This document shows, one piece after another, positions 1 through 11,440 of a stretch of 64,000 nt of DNA (position 1 is the first letter of the stretch; every line of letters begins with the position of its first letter). The stretch is from Mesostigma viride (Eukaryota > Streptophyta > Mesostigmatophyceae > Mesostigmatales > Mesostigmataceae). The stretch is taken from contig RPFO01000078.1 in assembly GCA_009746045.1 (NCBI GenBank), positions 864,016 through 928,015 of the forward strand, written 5' to 3'. The notes under the pieces are model-generated. The model had not been told where the DNA came from. It was given only the letters and a program-made list of their open reading frames with translations, and ran no database searches. A program made the translations under genes and the position numbers.

Positions 1-792
1 TCTGTATTCTGGTCACACCCATGTGCATTTGCTGCATTGGATTAGGCGCCATTACGAACTGAGTCGAGGGAAAACGCGAGGAGCGCCATCTAAGCAGTTG
101 CTTGTGATGTCTATACGCCCGGGCATCTTATTATCTGTCTACCATGCACGCATTTTCCTTGGACGAATCAAACAGCTTTTGACATTTTAATGGCGACATT
201 GAAGTCCGGCCACGACAATATAGCGCTGCTCAGAGCTTCGTTGCCGAGAAAGATGTGCTTTGTCCGGGCCGATAATGTAACTCTGCATAGACCCCGGTAG
301 CTTTCAGCATGCGCATATTGCTTGAGGTAAGCGAGCCACGACGCCTGCAGGTGCTCCTGCCGAGGTGGAGACCTCCGAGAGCACGTGGATTAGGCTCATG
401 CGTCAAAGCAGCATCGACCTTCATTCTCCTGGTGTGGAAGGTCACTTTTCAGGATTAACATATCTGAATGTTGATGGCCTGTGCATTTTCTGTCAATTGA
501 GCAGCGATTGAAACCATGAGCCATGCAAGTGTAAGGTGCAGAATTCAGTTGATGAACCCAAGCCGGTAATGTGCAGAATTGATGAACCCAAGTTATATGT
601 GCAGATGTTTCGTCCCATTGGCTGTGTGCTAGTGCATGAACCGTCTAGGCCCTTGGCGTGTACTCACTTGCTGCAACCGTGCCCACAGCTGCTTGTCAAT
701 ACACGCGGCAGGCACAATGACTTTTGCCGCGAGGTGAAACATTGAACTCCCCCACACCTTGCATTTTTCACTCTTTGTTTTCCCTATCCATC
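1..792. other. Left flank, no gene seen
   Basis: Unique-looking sequence with only short open frames and no recognisable protein motif or RNA gene. A short direct repeat, 'gatgaaccca', occurs at about 551 and 580. Confidence 0.4.
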
Positions 793-1540
793 CTACCCCC
801 CAGCACACACACATGCACACACACACACGCCCACATACTGCACATGCACACAAATGTTCACACACTCACGCCCACATACTACACATGCACACAAATGTTC
901 ACACACACATGCACACACGCACACACATACACACATGCACACATGCACACATGCACACATGCACACATGCACGCATGCACACACGCACACACACACACAT
1001 GCACACACGCACGCATACACACATGCACACATACACACATGCACACATGCACACATGCACACACGCACACACGCACACACGCACACACGCACACACGCAC
1101 ACACGCACACACGCACACACGCACACACGCACACACGCACACACGCACACACGCACACACGCACACACGCACACACGCACACACGCACACACGCACACAC
1201 GCACACACGCACACACGCACACACGCACACACGCACACACGCACACACGCACACACGCACACACGCACACACGCACACATGCACACACGCACACACGCAC
1301 ACACGCACACACGCACACACGCACACACGCACACACGCACACACGCACACATGCACACATGCACACACGCACACACGCACACATGCACACATGCACACAT
1401 GCACACACCCACGTGCGCACATGCACGCTAACACATGCGCACACACTAACACACACATCGTCGTCAGAACACACATGCACACAAATGTGCACACACCCAC
1501 GAGCACACGTGCACATGCATACAATCCCACACAAACACAG
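793..1540. repeat. CA-rich minisatellite, core 8-mer (ACACACGC)n
   Basis: Alternating purine-pyrimidine tract. The core at about 1065-1372 is almost pure ACACACGC repeated roughly 38 times. The flanks mix ATGCACAC and ACGCACAC variants. The unit length of 8 is not divisible by 3, yet no stop codons arise in several frames, which explains the long His/Thr-rich and Cys/Val-rich open frames here. Such a tract can adopt Z-DNA. It lies upstream of the syntaxin gene and outside any gene I can model. Confidence 0.95.
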
Positions 1541-3860
1541 GCAGACTTGCACACATGCGCCACATACATTAATCCATCACCAATAAACTGGTTGCTTGGA
1601 CCCAACGACCTTCTTACTCGCCTGTCCACCCAACGTTCTGCCCATCCTCCCGCCTGCCCGCCTGCATGTCTGCCACCCGCCTACTGCCCACCCATCTGTC
1701 AGCCTGTCTGCCTGCTTGTGTGCATGCCTGCGGGCCTGCATGTGCACCTGCGCCCATGCACCTGTTATGCCCCCATGGCACGTATATGCAGCCTAGCTAG
1801 TTGAGTGTCTCTTTGCACGCGCACATGGGTGGCTACATGGGCATTTGCCTGTGTCTTGGGCTGGGGGGTTGGGCTGATTAGTTCAAGAGTGGGCGGGAAG
1901 ACGGTGGTATAATTGGGTGGGTAGGGACGGAGTGGATGGATGATTGGGGGGCTGGATGCGGGTGGGACTCAAGTTCGTGTAAAGTCCAAAGTTGCCTGTA
2001 GCATCAGCAAAAATAAGCGAGAAAGCAGCCTAAATTCAAGGAGCCTACTTGTTGTAACATGTGCCAAACTGCAATTAATGGTTGCAGGCTCACAAGCTGC
2101 CAGCTTCATAACGCAAATGGAATGAATTGCATGGTTACAGGACAAGCGTGTGGTTGGAAATCTTACAATGCCTGGCAACGTCTCTTTCATGTGCCCACTG
2201 AGAACCGCTGTTCAACACAGGAAGGCTTTGGCAAGCAACGAGCTTCGGCCAGGGCCTTCATTGCAAGGAAGCGTGTGTGAAGCAATAACGTCAGGATTTA
2301 CAAGCAGAAACTATACCTAACTTTGCGACCTTCATGCAGTATGTCATGTGCATGGCTGTGTAGTATGTGCCAACAATCACAACGAAAAAGTGCGAAATTG
2401 CAAACATTGCCATGGAAGGGCAGGAGCCACGCACGCAGCAAATTAAAACGGTTCGTGAACCAATCTGTCGGGCATAAAGGCAGCAAAGTCTGGCCAGCAA
2501 TAATGCAGTGCGATGCGAGAAAAACACGGTAACTATGAGCAGGCAGGCGCAGCTCGTCCTCAGCAGTGCTATCTAACGTGACGGCGCCTTATTTCCGCGT
2601 GCACGGTGCCGAACATGGCACTGGCCTGATTCCAGTTGCAGCAACGCCAGATGCCTTCCCGTCATAGAGCAGAGGCTTCACGTACCAATCGTAATGCTTC
2701 CCGTGATAATGCACTCGCGTCCAAACAAAATGTCGAGAAAGCAAACAGTCTACACGCGATAAAACTGGGCTGCTAGCTTTTCAGGACTGGTTTTACCATG
2801 CCTTAAAATTCCATTAGCTTACTTTTAAAACCGTGGCTGACTAATTTTGGCTAATTTGCAGGTATTTGTGCCGCACCGCCCGCATGCATGGCCCGGGACG
2901 AGTCTCGAAGACGTAAGGGCATTACGTCGGAGTTTACGTACAGATCTGGAATAAAAAAACAGATCTGCCTATACGCCTAGCCATCTGTATTTTTCGGGCC
3001 CTAACTTTTCAGATCTGTCAAAAGCCCTATTGAGTATCGGTGGTACTATCGGGGCACTGTTGCTGTTCAGTGTCCTGGCCCTCGCCCCTCGGCCGTTTCC
3101 AAATCTCTGCTGCCCATGTGCGGCGTGGGCAACAAGAATGCTCATCTCTCCCACCCATTTACTCTCCCAACGTTTTACGACCGTCAGATGGGTGAATCTG
3201 ACGGACGGACGGACAGGTACAACAACAGCAACTCTGCATGCATCTGCATGTTCCCATCAGCTGCTATCTACAGTGCCGTAAGCGGAACCGCCCACACAAC
3301 AACAGCAACTGGGCACTGTGACGTGGACGGAACAACAGTAGAATTGCCGAGACAAAGTACAGTAGTTCATTCGCGGTTACCGGCCGGCGCGATGAGGTGT
3401 CACAAATGCGCGACAGGACCCGTCGAGCAGCGGGCGACGGACACCATTCGCTGGCGACGGACAGGCGGACAGCCATAAGCTGTTGCGCTGGGAACCCGTC
3501 GCGTGCAGCGAAGCCAGCATGCCTTGTCCTACTGGACAAAGGTGAGAATAATCAGCGCAAGTCGCGAACAAAAAATGGCTGTGCGAGAGAGATAAATGGC
3601 TGCCGCACGCGAGGTTTAGCTTCGTATAACAGCCTCATTTCGCTGATAGCTATAGTTACATTCAGCAGCCAGGATTTTTAGTTTATTCTGGAAAGCGTTG
3701 CCTATGGATGCGGGTGTTCAGCTTTTTTAGACGGTGGGAATTTTCGCAAACCCGGTTAGAAGGGGTATTCTTCATGCAGCAAAATCGTCAGTAGCATTTT
3801 ACTTCAAGGTTTAACGTACGCTGCAGAGGCCTTTTGAGAAATCATTTATTAATTCGGAAA
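1541..3860. other. Upstream flank of the syntaxin gene, no gene seen
   Basis: No open frame here resembles a known family. The stretch contains one member of a dispersed repeat (3068-3135) that recurs at about 34422-34481. A palindromic 'cagatctg' motif occurs around 2940-3016. The promoter of the syntaxin gene presumably lies in the last kilobase, but no clear TATA box or other core element stands out. Confidence 0.35.
3068..3135 (+). repeat. Dispersed repeat C, copy 1
   Basis: About 60 bases beginning 'cagtgtcctggccctcg' and running through 'gcggcgtgggcaacaa' are nearly identical to 34422-34481. Copy 1 has a 7-base internal duplication (ctcgcccctcg against ctcg). Further similarity ('taagcggaacc' followed by a run of 'ccacac') lies at about 3275 and 34670, so the repeat is longer but decayed. 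No coding potential was recognised. Confidence 0.7.
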
Positions 3861-6800
3861 ATGGCGCCGTATGGTGGCGGCCATATCGTATCGTCAAGGG
3901 ATCGCACAGCCGAGTTTCTCGCTACAGTAGAAAGGTTACAGAAGACGCATGTTCCGTATGTGCCCGCTGCACCTTCCGGGGCGCCGTCGGATTCGCCGGC
4001 ACATCATGGCTTGGGAGCGAGCCGGGCTAGCTCGGCCACTCCTCCCCAGCATTCCCATCCTCAGTCTGAGTTTGCCAAGCGGGCTTCGCGCATCGGGTTG
4101 GGGATCCACAGCACGTCAACTAAACTTGCAAAGCTAGCAAAATGTCAGTAACACCGTGCAAAAGTACAACCATAATTCTGAGGCTCGCTGTATTTTTTTG
4201 CATGTACAGGTACTCTTTCAGCCGTTGCAGCTAATCCTTTTTGTCTTCTCCGTATTTGGTCTCATGGCTTGTGTTTTAGCCACCCCGCTATTACTCAATC
4301 ACTCCACCGCTTGGAAATCTCTGTTCGCCCAAATCCATAATTACCGATTGGAGATTGGCTGTTCTTACTTGCTATCCGCGGCCTACCATGTGCAATAGAT
4401 ATATTCGTGTATGTTCTCATTGTAGTACTAGTGCTGCTTGCAATTTTGGCTGCTGACCACTGCCTTGGTTAGCCTGGAATCCCACATTCCTTCTCTTAGT
4501 CTGTCTTCCATGCTCTGTCCTCATGTTGTACGTTACTTGTTCTTATTCATTGAACCCCATATACATGCAATTTGCCACCTCCTTGACCGGGTAGTTTGAA
4601 TGATGCTCTGCCCTCGTTGCTTGCCATTTCCTTGGTTACCTTGGCCTTCCACTTGCCTCTTGTGCATCAATCTTCCCTGCCGTGTCACGATGATTAACGT
4701 GCCTTATCCTTAGGTTGCAGGATTTAGGGTCCTTGACCACTCCATAAACACATGTGTTCAGGGTTTAGGGTCCTTGACCACTCCACATACACATGTGCAT
4801 GAAATCGCGTTTGTGAATACTCGTGTTTTGTCGCCCCTGGTAATGCCACACGGACATGCCCTGTGTATTTGGCATCACCTTATCGAAATCTGCGACATGC
4901 GCCCCCCCCCCACCACCACACACACACACACAGTGGCCAAGCGCACGGCCATGTTCGACGACCCCGCGAAAGAGATCCAGGACCTGACGGCTGTCATCAA
5001 GAAGGACATCACGGCGCTCAACAGCGCGATCGCGGAGCTGCAGCAGCTGTCGCGCATGCACCAGGATGGGGTGCACGTGGACAACCGGCAGAGCAACGAG
5101 CACTCGGCGACGGTGGTGGACAACCTGAAGACGCGGCTCATGGACGCGACCAAGGAGTTCAAGGACGTGCTCACATTGCGCAACGAGGTGGGTAGGGGTG
5201 CCCGGGCACGTGCGTGCATCCGTTCATAAAGTTCACATGCCTCGCATTGGGGGCTTGGGTCAGAGTAGCTGTGTTGGGTTTGGGGTTTGGGGCTGGATGC
5301 CGGTAGGCTCTAGGAGTTCCAAAACGTGCTCACAGTGCACACTTAGGAGGGTCGACGCTCGCGATTATATTTCCATCAATTCGTATGCCTCTTTAGGTCT
5401 GTAGGAGGTAACGCACGCGCTCCCGCTGTGCAACCAGGTGGGTCATGGGGGGGACCCAACCGCCCCGATATTTTATCCACTGGCGGCGTGGGTTCACAAC
5501 GAGGCGACAGGGCCCTCCCACGCTGCGCAACGAGGTGGGGCGTGGCACGCTGGCCAGCCCGACCCACACCAAACCAAACCAAACCAAACACAACCAAACC
5601 AAACCAAACCAAACCAAACCAAACCAAACCAAACCAAACACAACCAAACCAAACCAAACCAAACCAAACCAAACCAAACCAAACCAAACCAAACCAAACC
5701 AAACCAAACCAAACCAAACCAAACCAAGTCAAATCAAACCAAACCAAACCAAACCAAACCAAACCAAACCAAACCAAACCAAACCAAACCAAACCAAACC
5801 AAACCAAACCAAACCGGTACCCGGTACCCGCTGATAGCCACCCATGGGTGGCAAAACTGTTGCTTGCATCGTTTTAAGATCCAGGAAAGGGCCTGCCATG
5901 TGATGCCCCGGTGCCCTTTTGTTGTTCTTAACCTGTGGCACCCATCTGTTTGCCGAGAGGACCACCTGCCAGGTGGCAGGTGCTGGCCCTGTGGCCCATT
6001 GGCATTCGAGGCGAATCTTGTATCCATTTTTATCAATGATGCATCAATTCTAATAAGAAACCAATTTCTAATCCGCGAATGAGCTGTCGAACTCTGTAAT
6101 TTCTATACTACTATCTCCACCCAATCTTCTACTTCCCCCGCTGATAGTCAGGGTCCACTCTTCACCCTTTCTCAACAACTATATATGTCCTCATATATGT
6201 TCCCCATATGTTTCTCCCCCACCCCAGAAACTCAAGGTCCTCCCTTTCTATACCCATTGTCTAATTGCATACTCGAATGTCTTCCTACGTTTACTCCATG
6301 CTTCACACCCCCCACCCCCCACCCCCCACCCCCCACCCCCCACCCCCACCCCCCACCCCCACCCCCCCCCCCACCCCCCACCCCCCACCCCCACCCCCCA
6401 CCCCCACCCCCCACCCCCACCCCCCCCCACCCCCACCCCCCACCCCCCTCCCGCAGGACCTCAGGATCCTCCCTTTCTGTACCCGTTGTCTGATGTATAA
6501 ATATGTCTTTTTATATGTCTTTGTACATGTACTCCATGCTTCAACCCCCCCCACTCCCCAGAACCTCAAGGTCCACAACGAGCGGCGCCAGCTCTTCTCC
6601 TCCTCACCCACGTCCGAAGCGCCGGGGCTGGGGCTGGGCAAGCCGGCGGCGGGGTCCGCAGGAGGCGCTGCCGCTAAATATGGCGCCAGCCCGGTAAAGA
6701 CTGGCCTACTCAGCCGGTGGGTGCCCAGTGATGCCTCTAGTATCTCGCTCTTGTTCATCATATGCAGGTCGTGGGTGCGCATGGCCAGTGCTCGTTAAAT

Positions 6801-8633
6801 CCTATATTTTATTACTGAATAGAATACTTTGTGTTCCTTTGCTGGCCCCCTTGCTGGCCCGGTTTGACCCCTCTCCGGCCCATTTCGGCTCCCTGCTGGC
6901 CCCATTCCTGCCTCAAATGCCGCCCCTGATTTCTGCCCCCCCTCTCCCGCGCCCCTGTCCTGGTACCCTTTGCCCTGCCTTCCCCCCGTCCTGCCTCCTC
7001 CCTCGTCCTGCCTTCCCCTCCCCCCCCCCACACACATCGTGCCGCTCCGCCCACCCCACCCCCCAACCACCCCAATCCTGCCCCCCCCCCCCCTCAATCT
7101 GTCACATCCCCATGCTGCTGTCCCCCCCCCCCCCCGTCCTGCCCCCCCCAGCCGCAAGGGTGAGCAGCAGCCCCTTCTCCCAATGCACAACGCCCCGTCC
7201 TCCAGCTCCAGCGGTGGCGGTGGGCAGCAACTGCAACTACAGCAGCAGCAGCAGCTCATCCCACTGGCAGACACGTACCTGTCCAGCCGCGCCGAGGCGC
7301 TGCAGAGCGTGGAGGCCACGATTGCGGAGTTGAGCGGGATATTCAGCCAGCTGGCGACGATGGTCGCGCAGCAGGGCGAGATTGCCGTGCGGTACGCTAA
7401 TAGATAATGGGGTGATGTGGGATGGATGATTGCATTTTTGTCTCGCTGACTTGACGCACAGCATTGGTCACGCAGCAAGAGGAGATCGCAGTTCGAAAGG
7501 AATCCATGGATTTTCTACGACCCCTGTCAACTGGATTAAATTAACTTTATGGGAACCTGTGGTAATTCTTTTTGCTTCTCAAGGCAACCCCTATGCCAGC
7601 TCCGCCCACTCCAATATTGTTCTCCCTTGCCGCCTTGCCGCCTGGCCACCCTGCCGCCTTGCCTTGCCGCCTTGCTCTTGCCGCCTTACCGACTGGCCGA
7701 CTGGCCGACTGGCCGACTGACCGACTGGCCGACTGACCGACTGGCCGACTGGCCGACTGACCGACTGACCGACTGGCCGACTGGCCGACTGGCCGACTGG
7801 CCGACTGGCCGACTGGCCGACTGGCCGACTGGCCGACTGGCCGACTGGCCGACTGGCCGACTGGCCGACTGGCCGACTGGCCGACTGGCCGACTGGCCGA
7901 CTGGCCGACTGGCCGACTGGCCGACTGGCCGACTGGCCGACTGGCCGACTGGCCGACTGGCCGACTGGCCGACTGGCCGACTGGCCGACTGGCCGACTGG
8001 CCGACTGGCCCTCTGGCCGACTGGCCCTCTGGCCGACTGGCCGACTGGCCGACTGGCCCTCTGGCCGACTGGCCCTCTGGCCGACTGGCCCTCTGGCCGA
8101 CTGGCCGACTGGCCGACTGGCCGACTGGCCGACTGGCCCTCTGGCCGACTGGCCGACTGGCCCTCTGGCCGACTGGCCGACTGGCCCTCTGGCCGACTGG
8201 CCCTCTGGCCGACTGGCCGACTGGCCCTCTGGCCCCCTGGGCCCCTGGTCCCATTTCCTCTCGTCCGTCATGACGCAGATGATCCTTTACTTTAATATTT
8301 GGGTTAGGATGCAACGAGACTTGCATGCGAGGTTGTCTCTTTGATACTACTCGGTCCCATGCCCTCATGCATACCACGCAAGTACTTAAAGTACTTTTTT
8401 TCCATCTTGCCACTCCCCTTGCCCCGCCCCCTTGGTTCCGCCCGCTTGCCCCACCACCTTATGCCCTCGGCAGCATCGATGAGAACATGGATGACACGCT
8501 GGCCAACGTTGACAACGCACAGACGCAGCTGCTCAAGTACCTCAGCCGCATCTCGTCCAACCGCTGGCTCATCATCAAGATCTTCCTTGTCCTCATCGTC
8601 TTCCTCGTTATCTTCGTCGTATTTGTTGCCTAA
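3861..8633 (+). CDS. SED5: Syntaxin-5/Sed5 family Qa-SNARE, five exons
   Basis: Qa-SNARE of ER-Golgi and intra-Golgi vesicle fusion (STX5 in animals, Sed5p in yeast, SYP31/32 in plants). Exons: 3861-4143, 4934-5187, 6562-6716, 7152-7391, 8474-8633. All phases agree and give 363 aa, close to the family length of about 340. The N-terminus has the family's DRT.EF motif followed by KLAKLAKLAKRTAMFDDP (the central Leu is split by intron 1). An Habc-like helical region follows, then LRNENLKVHNERRQLFSSS across intron 2. The SNARE helix starts near YLSSRAEALQSVE, contains GIFSQLATMV with the central-layer Gln, and crosses intron 4 as AVR/IDENMDDT. It ends in SNRWLIIKIF and a C-terminal hydrophobic anchor. 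The ATG at 3861 is chosen because an in-frame TTG extension at 3834 is not a start. Function follows from family; the exon model is inferred. Confidence 0.93.
4727..4800 (+). repeat. Short tandem duplication in syntaxin intron 1
   Basis: Two direct copies of about 38 bases beginning 'tttagggtccttgaccactc' (about 4725 and 4767), each followed by a variant of 'acatgtg'. The unit includes a single TTTAGGG, the plant-type telomere heptamer, which may be coincidental. Confidence 0.7.
5309..5550 (+). repeat. Echo copies of syntaxin exon 2 end plus 5' splice site inside intron 2
   Basis: The real exon 2 end (about 5155-5200) reads 'aaggagttcaaggacgtg', then 'ctcacattgcgcaacgag', then the donor 'gtgggt'. 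Intron 2 holds three diverged copies. Copy 5309-5355 keeps 'taggagttcc' and 'acgtgctcaca'. Copy 5421-5450 keeps 'gctgtgcaaccaggtgggt'. Copy 5518-5550 keeps 'gctgcgcaacgaggtgggg'. Each retains a GT after the exon-like part. The upstream-most donor (5188) is the one that keeps the family's protein sequence in frame. Confidence 0.75.
5565..5814 (+). repeat. (CAAAC)n pentanucleotide satellite in syntaxin intron 2
   Basis: About fifty copies of AAACC with occasional variants (AAACACAACC, AAGTC, AAATC). The tract is stop-free in several frames and yields spurious Asn-Gln-Thr-Lys-Pro and Val-Trp-Phe-Gly-Leu open frames. Confidence 0.97.
6200..6561 (+). repeat. Tandem ladder of acceptor copies before syntaxin exon 3, with (CCCCCCA)n tracts
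   Basis: The real acceptor and exon 3 start read 'ccactccccag/aacctcaagg'. Upstream copies read 'cccaccccag/aaactcaagg' (about 6220-6240) and 'cctcccgcag/gacctcagga' (about 6444-6470). Each is followed by the same filler 'tcctccctttctgtaccc', a T-rich stretch, 'tactccatgcttca' and a C-rich tract. Between copies lies a C6-7A tract (6303-6450). The last acceptor, nearest the coding exon, fits the protein. Confidence 0.8.
7000..7150 (+). repeat. C-rich polypyrimidine tract at the end of syntaxin intron 3
   Basis: Runs of 7-12 C interspersed with 'tgccccc' lead to the acceptor 'cccccag' at 7151. It probably serves as an extreme polypyrimidine tract, and the homopolymer runs make base counts here uncertain. 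Confidence 0.7.
7680..8240 (+). repeat. (CCGACTGG)n octamer satellite in syntaxin intron 4
   Basis: About seventy tandem 8-mers, mostly CCGACTGG, with interspersed CCCTCTGG in the right half and CCGACTGA in the left. The two variants alternate in blocks (for example about 8010-8240), suggesting multi-unit duplication after the variants arose. All phases are stop-free, giving spurious Ala-Asp-Trp-Pro-Thr-Gly-Arg-Leu frames. Confidence 0.97.
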
Positions 8634-9231
8634 GGGTAGATGGATTGGCTCCTCAGGCTGTAGTGCCAGGGTTGCGCGGGTGATTTGCACATTCGTGCTT
8701 TTTCTAGTAATAGAGTAACAACTTTCTCATCAACAATACAACGGAACTCGGCGTTTCATTAATTGCCTTGTTTTACAACTTGTTTTATATATTGCTGCGT
8801 GAAGGCTACGTGACCATCACAGACGATGAACACTCTGGGGACGACCCTCCATCTTCACCCAGCACTTGTGCCCAGCTAGTTCCACCGTGGTCACCACCCC
8901 AGGGTGCCAGCTACCACGATTGCCTGCAAGCTTGGGCTCCTTCCACACAATTACTCTTTCACCAACGTCCAGCCTCGATCGATCTGTCTAATTTCTGCCG
9001 GCGTCGGCTTGGCAAACTTGAACATGAGACTAACTTTCCAGGCTTGCTCAACCACGAAGTAGGGAGCTCCCGAAGATTCAATTATAATGGTGAAACAGGT
9101 ACCTCATCAACAAACATATGGTGGCAGTACTCCTACACACAGATCTCGAGTGATTTATCTAGTACCAAATCCGAAAGGCTTGCATCACTCCCCGGACAGG
9201 AGAACTTTTGCGGATGACTGTAGGTGTAAGT
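8634..9231. other. 3' flank of the syntaxin gene
   Basis: Presumably 3' UTR and spacer. An open frame at 8768-9217 has no recognisable domain, starts without an ATG and lies directly behind the SNARE stop, so I do not call it. No terminator-like motif was identified. Confidence 0.35.
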
Positions 9232-9402
9232 TGGCGATGCCATGGTAACCGGAGACGTCCGTCCTATAGTCAGCAAAATTGGTGCGAGAGGTCCCCAGTT
9301 CGATTCCGGTCGGATTCATTTGCAGATCGCGTTTTCCGCGTTTTCCGCGGCCCGGCACTGAACGCAAAGGTTTTCACCTTTGCGGAGTGCCTGATCAGAA
9401 TA
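9232..9402 (+). repeat. Dispersed repeat A, copy 1 (tRNA-like B box plus hairpin module)
   Basis: About 165 bases match 46158-46331 almost perfectly. The left part contains 'ccagttcgattccgg', close to the pol III B box (GGTTCGANTCC) found in tRNAs and tRNA-derived SINEs. The right part contains a near-tandem 'cgcgttttcc' pair and a perfect hairpin with stem cgcaaaggt/acctttgcg and loop tttc. The sequence after the right end differs between copies, which marks the repeat boundary near 'atcagaa'. A SINE is the best guess. The A box and a 3' tail are not clear. Confidence 0.65.
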
Positions 9403-9600
9403 TGGTGGCCCTGACGTTCAACCTGTCTTCCGCTGACCTCAACCAGGCTGTCTTGACAACAGAGCTGGACCCAGCCTGCAAGAACCTTCTTCTCAGTCAG
9501 CATAAAAATGGTCTTGATTTCTCTGATAGACCTGGACTTCATGCTAGGGTGGGACGCAATCGGGGTTGCCAAAAGCTGCTTCGTTTAGAATTAATTGATC

Positions 9601-10062
9601 ATGTAACTGCGTCACGTGAGCGTAAGTCCTCAGGGAAATGAATATGGGGTGGGGTGGATGGATGTAGCTGTGTCTATAGCTGGATGTAGCTATATGTCTG
9701 GTTGGATGTAGCTATGGCTAGTGTGCATATACAGGGATTGTCTCTTTGATATACAGGGATTGAAAGCACTCTGGTGCTCCGTGACTCCCCGGCCAACGGG
9801 AGCATGTGTTTGATTAATTAATTAATTATGTCTAACTTTCCTAGTTGCAGGGTTGCGGGCACCACGGCCCGAATCGCTATGCTTGCAAACACCACGTCAC
9901 ACGCAGAGGCCCCACCGACTGGGGGGTGGTGTCCTGCATTACTGTCTGCCACCTGTCTTTACGGGTCATTTGCCTCCATGTTACAGATCGACAAATTACC
10001 AGGGCCGGGTTCCCCGGGCGTGAACCCACCCCGCCGAGGTTAGCACATATCCATGCCTAGCC
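9601..10062 (+). repeat. Dispersed repeat B, copy 1 (split by an insertion)
   Basis: 9601-9660 ('gcgtcacgtgagcgtaagtc') and 9836-10062 ('gggcaccacggcccgaatcg' onward) match the left and right parts of the repeat B units at 46505-46995. Here they are separated by about 175 bases containing short tandem 'ggatgtagct' repeats and a segment (about 9763-9825, 'agcactctggtgctc') that also occurs at about 47495-47555. Both that segment and repeat B end near (TTAA)n tracts. Confidence 0.65.
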
Positions 10063-10379
10063 TACCTGAGTACTAGCTTTGCCCACCTCGACGACCAACA
10101 AGGCAAGTATTTCAAGGAGACAACCAGCCAAGTGTATGGTTGGTTTCGCCTGCGCTACACCCAACGATCCGCCGGTGGCGCACAACCAGCACGCCGGAAG
10201 CTGCCGGGTTCGCCGCAATGACAGCAGCTGGACCTTAATTACTCCTCGGACCAGTCTCGGCTGCTTGATGGCCCCCAGCCCCCCCTGCCGCTTGGCCTGT
10301 TGGCGGCCGCCCCTCCGGCGCCGGCGTCGGGTGTCACGGCCCCGCCCACGCCACCCGCCGCCGAGTCGGACTACACTCG

Positions 10380-11440
10380 TGTACACCCCTCTTTCGGAGA
10401 CCCCGGCCGACCCTGAGGAGCTGCCGCCGTTCACGGCGAACGAGTTACGCACAGCCGCCCGCCAGCTCCGCTTCTACGCTGCCGTTGGTCCCGACCAGCT
10501 CCCCGCACCGGTGGCGCTCACGCAGTTTCTGCTCGACTACGCGTCTGCATGCAACCGGCTTCGACTGGCTGATGGTATACATCTTCTGCCTATCCCTGAA
10601 TGGCAACACAGCTAATTCCGGCTGATGCTATACAAAAACAAAGGCTCTCCTGACGACCCCGCCAACTACCGAGGAGTCTGCATCCAGACCGCGCTCAATT
10701 AGTTCATGCGCATGATCCTTAACCGCCTTCGTTCTGCTCTCGACCGTCACCTGGGGGAAAGCCAACTGGGGTTCCAGCCTGGTCGCAACACCATAATGGC
10801 CATCTTCGTCGCGCGCCGCCTCATATAGAGGTGATCGCACTCCTGCAACCTGGTGATTTTCTCCCCTTCTAACTAATCTTTGTCGACTTTATCAAGGCAT
10901 TCGACTCTGTTCTCTTGGACGCTCTTTGGGCCGTTCTCACCCACGCTCGTGTCCCCACCCCCCTGATTGCTGTCATCCGCTCACTGTTGATGAGGGGCCG
11001 ACCACCTCGGTGCGCGCTCAACACGGCAACAACCAGCCGCCATGTCCACTGCATGACAGGCGGGCTGCATCCTGTCATGCACCGTATATTCTGATTTGGC
11101 CGGCACGCCGCAAAGGTGAAAACCATTTGCGTTCAGTGCCGGTCCGCGGAAAACGCGATCTGCAAAACCGTATACCTGTTCATTATTGTAGTGGATTATC
11201 ATGTTGTGCACCAAGCACGTGCATGCCCGCTTTGCTAGCATTGCTGCATGGCCGTGCCCCTGGCCTCGAGATTCAGAACGAGCTCGGGGAAGGGGGGCCA
11301 ACTAACAAGCAGAATTTACTCGCTGTTCTCAATTATGCTGTCGACATCACGCTCATTGAGCAGCCGGATTCTTCCCAGCTTTGGTTGGACTGCCTGGCAC
11401 TCGAGGCCCGGGCTGGACTGCCTTACACATCGTGACCTAG
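10380..11440 (+). pseudogene. Decayed non-LTR retrotransposon reverse transcriptase
   Basis: Reverse transcriptase motifs appear in order but in shifting frames with stops. At 10434-10530 is FTANELRTAARQL followed by VGPDQLPAPV, the region just before the RT fingers. At 10624-10830 is KNKGSPDDPANYRGVCIQ, a stop, then ILNRLRSALDRHLGES and GFQPGRNT. At 10875-11000 is FVDFIKAFDSVLLDALW, the first catalytic-Asp motif. At 11310-11430 is LAVLNYAVDITLIEQPDSSQ, where the usual YADD reads YAVD. The copy is therefore inactive. It is interrupted at 11089-11166 by the hairpin module of repeat A. The family resembles Jockey/RTE-like elements; the exact clade cannot be set by eye. Confidence 0.88.
11081..11174 (-). 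mobile_element. 78-bp hairpin module inserted in the RT pseudogene, with 8-bp duplication
   Basis: 11089-11166 is the reverse complement of the right half of repeat A, with one of its two 'ggaaaacgc' units missing. It is flanked by identical octamers ACCGTATA at 11081-11088 and 11167-11174. On both sides the reverse transcriptase-like sequence continues. The module folds as a hairpin (cgcaaaggt/gaaa/accatttgcg). A flanking duplication indicates insertion as a unit, so this half of repeat A may be an independent small element. Confidence 0.72.

Noticed and set aside
724-1804. Long His/Thr and Cys/Val repeat open frames
   Set aside because: They are readings of the ACACACGC satellite, present in several frames of both strands, with no unique domain.
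8768-9217. 149-codon gene downstream of syntaxin
   Set aside because: No ATG at its start, no recognisable fold, and adjacent to repeat A.
9278-9330. A functional tRNA gene
   Set aside because: Only the T-arm-like part fits. Two of five T-stem pairs mismatch, and no acceptor stem or anticodon arm could be folded.
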